Shown here: in pieces, positions 7,144 to 10,182 of the stretch | Layout of the letters: each line of letters starts with the position of its first letter | How positions within the stretch are numbered: position 1 is the first letter of the stretch | Source: Clostridia bacterium | Lineage (GTDB): Bacteria; Bacillota; Clostridia; Monoglobales; Firm-18 | Direction of reading: 5' to 3' | DNA: 10,182 nt | Assembly: GCA_017408205.1 (NCBI GenBank) | Contig: JAFQVC010000055.1 | Location: forward strand, 1-10,182 | The notes under the pieces: model-generated | What the model was told of the DNA's origin: nothing | The model's input: only the letters and a program-made list of their open reading frames with translations | Database searches by the model: none | Position numbers and translations under genes: made by a program

Positions 7144-7260
7144 GAATGACCTTTGTATGCACAACTGATTGAACAGATTTGCGGTATGTCCGTAACTGTG
7201 CTTCACGGTTCAAGTGCAGGGGCTGTAGGTGCCGCAAAACTTGCAGGAAATATTATATAA
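7144..7260 (+). pseudogene. 3' remnant of a second FGGY carbohydrate kinase
   Basis: Codons 7150-7257 read PLYAQLIEQICGMSVTVLHG, then SSAGAVGAAKLAGNII and a stop. This matches the C-terminus of the intact kinase at 2878-4191 at 31 of 36 residues, with high nucleotide identity too. Just before this, GAA TGA replaces GAA TGT of the intact gene (Glu-Cys), so the reading frame carries a nonsense codon at 7147-7149. Upstream of 7129 all similarity is lost, so more than 90 percent of the gene is gone. It is followed by its own terminator at 7267, as the intact kinase is. This is a relic of a paralogous operon copy, not an independent gene. Confidence 0.9.
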
Positions 7261-7266
7261 AGATAC

Positions 7267-7297
7267 AAAAAAACCTCAACAGTTGTTGAGGTTTTTT
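7267..7297. terminator. Bidirectional terminator between kinase remnant and symporter
   Basis: CCTCAACA (7274-7281) and TGTTGAGG (7284-7291) form an 8-bp stem with a 2-base loop, flanked by seven A's and six T's. It once ended the kinase copy on the plus strand, and it now ends the convergent symporter operon, whose stop codon is at 7301-7303. The core CCTC...GAGG resembles the terminator at 4174-4200. Confidence 0.88.
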
Positions 7298-7300
7298 AAT

Positions 7301-8680
7301 TTAGTTACCCTTTTTTCCAAACAGTTGCTTTCTGAACAAAATTACATTCATTATAATAAAAAATACAAACATAATTATAAGTGTAAGAACGGGTTTTACC
7401 GGTGCCAGAGATGCAAGGAGCATCAAAGGAAATCCAAAGGCAATAGCGGGGAAATTCTGATACACCAGATTATCTGCCGCAGGTGTTTTGAAATCACAGT
7501 CAACCTCTCTTAAAAGAATAATTCCCGTACTTGCTGTACCTGTCAGCATACCGTACATTGCAAGAAACTGTTCTTCGGGATATTCTTTAAACAGAGTTAT
7601 GGCTATCATACGGTTATAGATATACGTAATAACCAAACCAACAACGCCGAGAATCAGCATAATTCCCCAATACTTTTGGAGAACATCCAACCTGATTGCC
7701 GCAATTCCTGCCACTACCATAATATCAAAAAAGAAGTTGCTTGCTCTGGTCAGAAGAAAGTCGTTCATATATTCTTTCTTGATAACACGCTTTTTCTTAA
7801 GGAAATTCATAGTAGTCTTTATAAGTGTGGCAGACAATACGCCCAGTAGGAAATTAAACCCGTACACAGTTGCTTTCATACCCGGGAGCAACTTGCCAAG
7901 AAGATACATAAGCAAATACGCCACTACATAAGAAACAAAAATCAAAGCGATTTGTATGGTCATCTTGTCAATACTTTCCTGCATTGGAATTTCATCATCT
8001 GCTTCAATTTTCTCTTTGTTCAGTTTGTATTTATCCTCCGAAAAACTGAATTTTCCGCGTTTCTTCATAATGTTAAGATGAATAACGCCACCGAAACTTG
8101 CACTTAAAAAGCCCAGTGCCGCAATGGTCAGCCCGAAACTCTTTCCGCCTGCAAAGCCATATTGGGTTTCGTAAATATTACCATAATTAAGTGCCTGTCC
8201 TGTGCCTTGACCGTATCCAAAGGGTAATAACATACCTGCTGTTGAAAAGAAATTACTGACAACAAGTGATGCAACAATGGTAATGGCGAGCCCGAAAACG
8301 CCCTGCAATAAATAGGTGGAAACCGTTGTAACCCCTGTGTTGAAGATTTCTTCACAACGCTTTTTTGTCAACTTGTTACCCGATGATTTTAAAGAAGAAG
8401 CAATAAAGCCAAGGGCAAGGGTGTGATATGTAATAATCTCCAGCGTAGCAGTACCTTTGCTGCCAAACAATGGGGTATCAAACATAACATCTCCCGTCAC
8501 CGCCTTGTATATGGCAGCAACGATAATAAGTACCGAGCCGCCCAGAACCGATGTAGGAATCAGTGAAACACGCAAAAGGGGTATGCTTTTTTTCAAAACA
8601 TTACCTGCAAGCAAACTACCCAGAAGAACTGCAAACAACATGATGCTGCTCCATACATTAGAGTCCCAGAAATTTTCCAT
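7301..8680 (-). CDS. gltS: Sodium:glutamate symporter, GltS-type
   Basis: This integral membrane transporter is predicted to take up glutamate (or a related dicarboxylate amino acid) with sodium. It has 459 residues from ATG 8680 and about ten or more hydrophobic segments, the first at roughly 10-27. GltS-like features are the glycine-rich re-entrant-type motif GYGQGTGQA (about 155-163) with FGGVIHLNIM after it in the first half, and LTGTASTGIILLREVD (about 379-394) in the second half, consistent with an inverted repeat architecture. A hydrophilic loop at about 206-240 separates the halves. It is longer than the E. coli protein (401 residues). The open frame extends to 8740, but ATG 8680 has AAAGGTG 6 bases upstream, and the longer start would read through a charged stretch. 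It overlaps the acyltransferase gene by 23 bp and ends at a terminator. The transported substrate is inferred from the family. Confidence 0.85.
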   Translation of the reverse strand: MENFWDSNVWSSIMLFAVLLGSLLAGNVLKKSIPLLRVSLIPTSVLGGSVLIIVAAIYKAVTGDVMFDTPLFGSKGTATLEIITYHTLALGFIASSLKSSGNKLTKKRCEEIFNTGVTTVSTYLLQGVFGLAITIVASLVVSNFFSTAGMLLPFGYGQGTGQALNYGNIYETQYGFAGGKSFGLTIAALGFLSASFGGVIHLNIMKKRGKFSFSEDKYKLNKEKIEADDEIPMQESIDKMTIQIALIFVSYVVAYLLMYLLGKLLPGMKATVYGFNFLLGVLSATLIKTTMNFLKKKRVIKKEYMNDFLLTRASNFFFDIMVVAGIAAIRLDVLQKYWGIMLILGVVGLVITYIYNRMIAITLFKEYPEEQFLAMYGMLTGTASTGIILLREVDCDFKTPAADNLVYQNFPAIAFGFPLMLLASLAPVKPVLTLIIMFVFFIIMNVILFRKQLFGKKGN

Positions 8681-9857
8681 TTTCATCACCTTTACAAATA
8701 TTTTTATAGCGGAAACAGATGTTAACATACTTAAGTGCATTAAATCTTTTTCCCGACTTTAACTGATACAGTTTGTTTCCGTGGTAAATGTTTAACTTGT
8801 TACGACCTAAAACGGCGATTGCAGTAATATCACTAAAAGGCAAAACAAGGTCATTGTTTATTACAATTCTGTCACCGTAAAGACAGATGTCGGCTGTCTT
8901 ATAAAGCAGTTGCTTTCGTTTGTGCAAAAACACTTCCGAAACACTTGCGGTGTCGCGGTAAAGGGGCACATCTTTGTACTTCGTTACATCAAGTGAACAC
9001 ACAAACTCTTTCTGGTAATCATACCATTCCGTTACATATAGGAAGGGGAATGAAAATCCAACCCCTGTAAGTTTTTTGTTCTCACCGTATGTAATCTTTC
9101 TGTTGCATTTTTTACATTTGATTTCGTTTCCGTTGCTTTCAAATTCAGAAAGACCGCAATAAGGACATACATAAATTGCCCGTTCAAGATACTCTGCCCG
9201 TTTGTCCGATTTGAATATTCCGTCAGAAACACCTTCGTTAACTGTTAAACCCTTTTCGATAATTTCAAACAGTTCTTCGTTGGTGAGATTTTCATATTCT
9301 TCGGGTTCTATCACGCGGCATACATAGGAGCGCATTTTTCCTTTTCTCACCACATCACTCCAACGGGGGTGTACTCCGTAGCCACCTTCAATGCGATAAA
9401 GCGCAATGGGTAATTTGAGTTTTCTGGAAAGCGATGCAATGGCAGGACTCATATATTCGGTTTTTCCGCTGTATGTACGGTTTCCTTCAGGTGCTATGGC
9501 AAGCGTGCCGCCTTCTTTTGCAACTTGTATGCAATGTTTTACCGCTGTTGTGTCGGTGGACTGCTTTTTAATCGGAATAGGTGCTACAAGCCACCGTATT
9601 AATGATGAAATCCAACCGTTTGAAAAAAGGTCTTCGCTTGCAAGATAGTACACAGCCCCCTTAAATGACATACCAACAAAAAACTGGTCAAAGGCGGTCT
9701 GGTGATTATAGAGAATCATATACGCCCTGTTGCCCTGTTCTTTAAACGGTTCGGCTTTGATACCGTATTTCCATCTGGAATATGGATACAACAACAAAAA
9801 GGCAATGTTGCGAACGATTTTATGACGATAAATTATCCATTTCTTTTTTTTCTGCAT
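8658..9857 (-). CDS. PlsC-type acyltransferase with zinc ribbon and PH-like C-terminus
   Basis: This 399-residue lysophospholipid acyltransferase-like enzyme probably acts at the inner face of the membrane, adding an acyl chain to lysophosphatidate or a similar acceptor. The N-terminal domain (about 1-200) has the catalytic H-x4-D motif in NHQTAFD (His52, Asp57) and the phosphate-binding motif APEGNR (122-127, Glu124/Gly125). A hydrophobic stretch near 17-25 could anchor it. An unusual addition follows: a zinc ribbon with Cys231-x2-Cys234 and Cys248-x2-Cys251, then a region (about 305-385) with short strands (ICLYGDRIVINNDLVLPFSD, then ITAIAVLGRNKLNIYHG) like a PH/GRAM-type fold. The start has GGAGGT 5 bases upstream. 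It is first in an operon with the GltS-type symporter. The acceptor is unproven, and the extra domains may mark a specialised branch of the family. Confidence 0.85.
   Translation of the reverse strand: MQKKKKWIIYRHKIVRNIAFLLLYPYSRWKYGIKAEPFKEQGNRAYMILYNHQTAFDQFFVGMSFKGAVYYLASEDLFSNGWISSLIRWLVAPIPIKKQSTDTTAVKHCIQVAKEGGTLAIAPEGNRTYSGKTEYMSPAIASLSRKLKLPIALYRIEGGYGVHPRWSDVVRKGKMRSYVCRVIEPEEYENLTNEELFEIIEKGLTVNEGVSDGIFKSDKRAEYLERAIYVCPYCGLSEFESNGNEIKCKKCNRKITYGENKKLTGVGFSFPFLYVTEWYDYQKEFVCSLDVTKYKDVPLYRDTASVSEVFLHKRKQLLYKTADICLYGDRIVINNDLVLPFSDITAIAVLGRNKLNIYHGNKLYQLKSGKRFNALKYVNICFRYKNICKGDENGKFLGL
8687..8693 (-). promoter_or_regulatory. Ribosome binding site deciding the symporter start
   Basis: On the minus strand AAAGGTG is followed 6 bases later by ATG at 8680. 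It lies inside the 3' end of the acyltransferase gene, so the symporter is probably translated by coupling or re-initiation from the same transcript. Confidence 0.7.
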
Positions 9858-9898
9858 TTTTTACCTCCATAGCGACTTCCCCATATCTTAATATATTC

Positions 9899-9907
9899 AT
9901 TATAACA
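9899..9907 (-). promoter_or_regulatory. Extended -10 promoter of the acyltransferase-symporter operon
   Basis: On the minus strand the sequence reads TGTTATAAT, a perfect TATAAT with the TG-n extension. No good -35 is found at 16-18 bp, which is acceptable for an extended -10. Transcription would start near 9890, giving a leader of about 33 bases with GGAGGT at 9863-9868. Confidence 0.6.
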
Positions 9908-9954
9908 GATATTTTGAATTTGTGCGAGAATTTTCTACAAATTTCTACTTTTTT

Positions 9955-9988
9955 TGACAATTCGCTTTGGAGGTGTATATTAATATAC
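9955..9988 (+). promoter_or_regulatory. Plus-strand promoter overlapped by a 14-bp palindrome
   Basis: A consensus -35 TTGACA (9955-9960) is followed after 17 bp by TATTAA (9978-9983). The -10 element is embedded in the perfect palindrome GTATATTAATATAC (9975-9988), a good candidate repressor operator (TetR-like size). On the plus strand nothing functional follows, only an AraC remnant, so this may be an orphan promoter left from a deleted gene. Confidence 0.45.
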
Positions 9989-10006
9989 CCGTTCGTTTTT
10001 AGTTTA

Positions 10007-10072
10007 AAAGGAATATTTGATTAACACAAAAATATGTCGCCCCTTAAATTCAGAAATTCCAATAAAATTTAA
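10007..10072 (+). pseudogene. Remnant of an AraC-family regulator 3' end
   Basis: Bases 10007-10028 match 6717-6738 of the intact AraC gene at 21 of 22 positions (codons for KEYL-L/I-NT). Bases 10034-10072 match its last 39 bases at 32 positions (MSPLKFRNSNKI then stop, versus MAPLKFRNFNKI). The roughly 84 bases in between, including most of the second helix-turn-helix, are missing and the two blocks are out of frame. Upstream of 10007 similarity fades. This is the scar of a second regulator copy. Its stop overlaps the stop of the convergent flavoprotein gene, as the intact AraC gene nearly abuts the SDR remnant. Confidence 0.8.
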
Positions 10073-10182
10073 TCTATTATCCCACCGTTTTTTATAAGTA
10101 TTTCCTGTACTTTTTCGTATGGAACTTCATCTGCGGAAATTCCTGATTGTGATGCAAGAGCTGCGGTTATACCTGCCGCTTC
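10069..10182 (-). CDS. FAD-dependent oxidoreductase, C-terminal fragment (cut by window edge)
   Basis: On the minus strand the frame is open from the window edge for 37 residues, starting EAAGITAALASQSGIS and ending in LIKNGGIID plus TAA. This is the usual C-terminal helix and tail of FAD_oxidored-type flavoproteins (G-x-A-A-G-x-A-A-A-L, then a short helix-rich end). It corresponds to about residues 412-450 of the flavoprotein at 4205-6049 but stops there, so this relative lacks the extra beta-sandwich domain. Whether the rest of the gene is intact lies outside the window. It converges on the AraC remnant with overlapping stop codons. Confidence 0.65.
   Translation of the reverse strand, partial: EAAGITAALASQSGISADEVPYEKVQEILIKNGGIID

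Noticed and set aside
7229..7513. 94-residue plus-strand open frame across the second terminator
   Set aside because: It runs through the kinase remnant end, the hairpin and antisense to the symporter, with no ribosome site and no family features.
8681..8740. Longer start for the symporter at 8740
   Set aside because: The extra 20 residues lie within the acyltransferase frame, have no ribosome site, and the ATG at 8680 has AAAGGTG at ideal spacing.
8457..8762. 101-residue plus-strand open frame opposite the symporter start
   Set aside because: Antisense to the GltS N-terminus and the acyltransferase end; no ribosome site or recognisable domain.
9782..10024. 80-residue plus-strand open frame over the acyltransferase promoter
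   Set aside because: It spans the minus-strand start, ribosome site and promoter of the acyltransferase and has no independent support.
1..10182. CRISPR array, tRNA/rRNA genes, insertion sequence or riboswitch
   Set aside because: No regularly spaced repeats, cloverleaf or rRNA sequence, transposase motif or known aptamer core was seen on either strand; the relics lack bounding inverted repeats.

Overview
The window looks like a chromosomal stretch of a low-to-moderate GC Firmicute, most likely an uncultured, gut-type member of the Clostridia. This is inferred from AT-rich intergenic DNA, GGAGG/AAAGGTG-type ribosome binding sites, TTGACA/TATAAT-like promoters, short U-tailed hairpin terminators, and the protein types (class III aminotransferase, FGGY kinase, FAD_oxidored protein, short AraC regulator, GltS-like symporter). 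The species cannot be named from sequence alone. No rRNA, tRNA, CRISPR array, insertion sequence or riboswitch was recognised.

Region 1 (1-4200, + strand): a tail-end fragment and a terminator are followed by a promoter carrying repeated and palindromic motifs. It drives a tight three-gene operon: a Gfo/Idh/MocA NAD(P)-dependent oxidoreductase, a class III PLP aminotransferase and an FGGY-family carbohydrate kinase. The operon ends in a hairpin terminator that overlaps the kinase stop codon. The set suggests catabolism of a sugar, polyol or amino-sugar/aminocyclitol-like compound by oxidation, transamination and phosphorylation. The substrate is unknown and no transporter is in view.

Region 2 (4205-6861): an FAD-dependent oxidoreductase with a C-terminal beta-sandwich-like domain (- strand) is divergent from a small AraC-family regulator (+ strand). 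They share a 107-bp AT-rich intergenic region. The regulator is the natural candidate controller of this locus.

Region 3 (6862-7300): a gene graveyard. It holds a collapsed short-chain dehydrogenase (SrlD-like N- and C-termini fused by a large internal deletion, - strand) and the last 36 codons of a second FGGY kinase closely related to the intact one upstream (+ strand), followed by its own terminator.

Region 4 (7301-9907, - strand): an apparently unrelated two-gene operon. A PlsC-type acyltransferase with an added zinc ribbon and a PH-like C-terminal region overlaps a GltS-type sodium:glutamate symporter by 23 bp.

Region 5 (9955-10182): a promoter/palindrome, then a shrunken copy of the 3' end of the AraC gene (+ strand) running convergently into the 3' end of another FAD-dependent oxidoreductase (- strand, cut by the window edge). 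The remnants in regions 3 and 5 match, in type and partly at nucleotide level, genes that are intact in regions 1 and 2. The main message of the window is therefore a sugar-catabolic cassette that was present in several paralogous copies, with copies eroding by internal deletion around an intact one.
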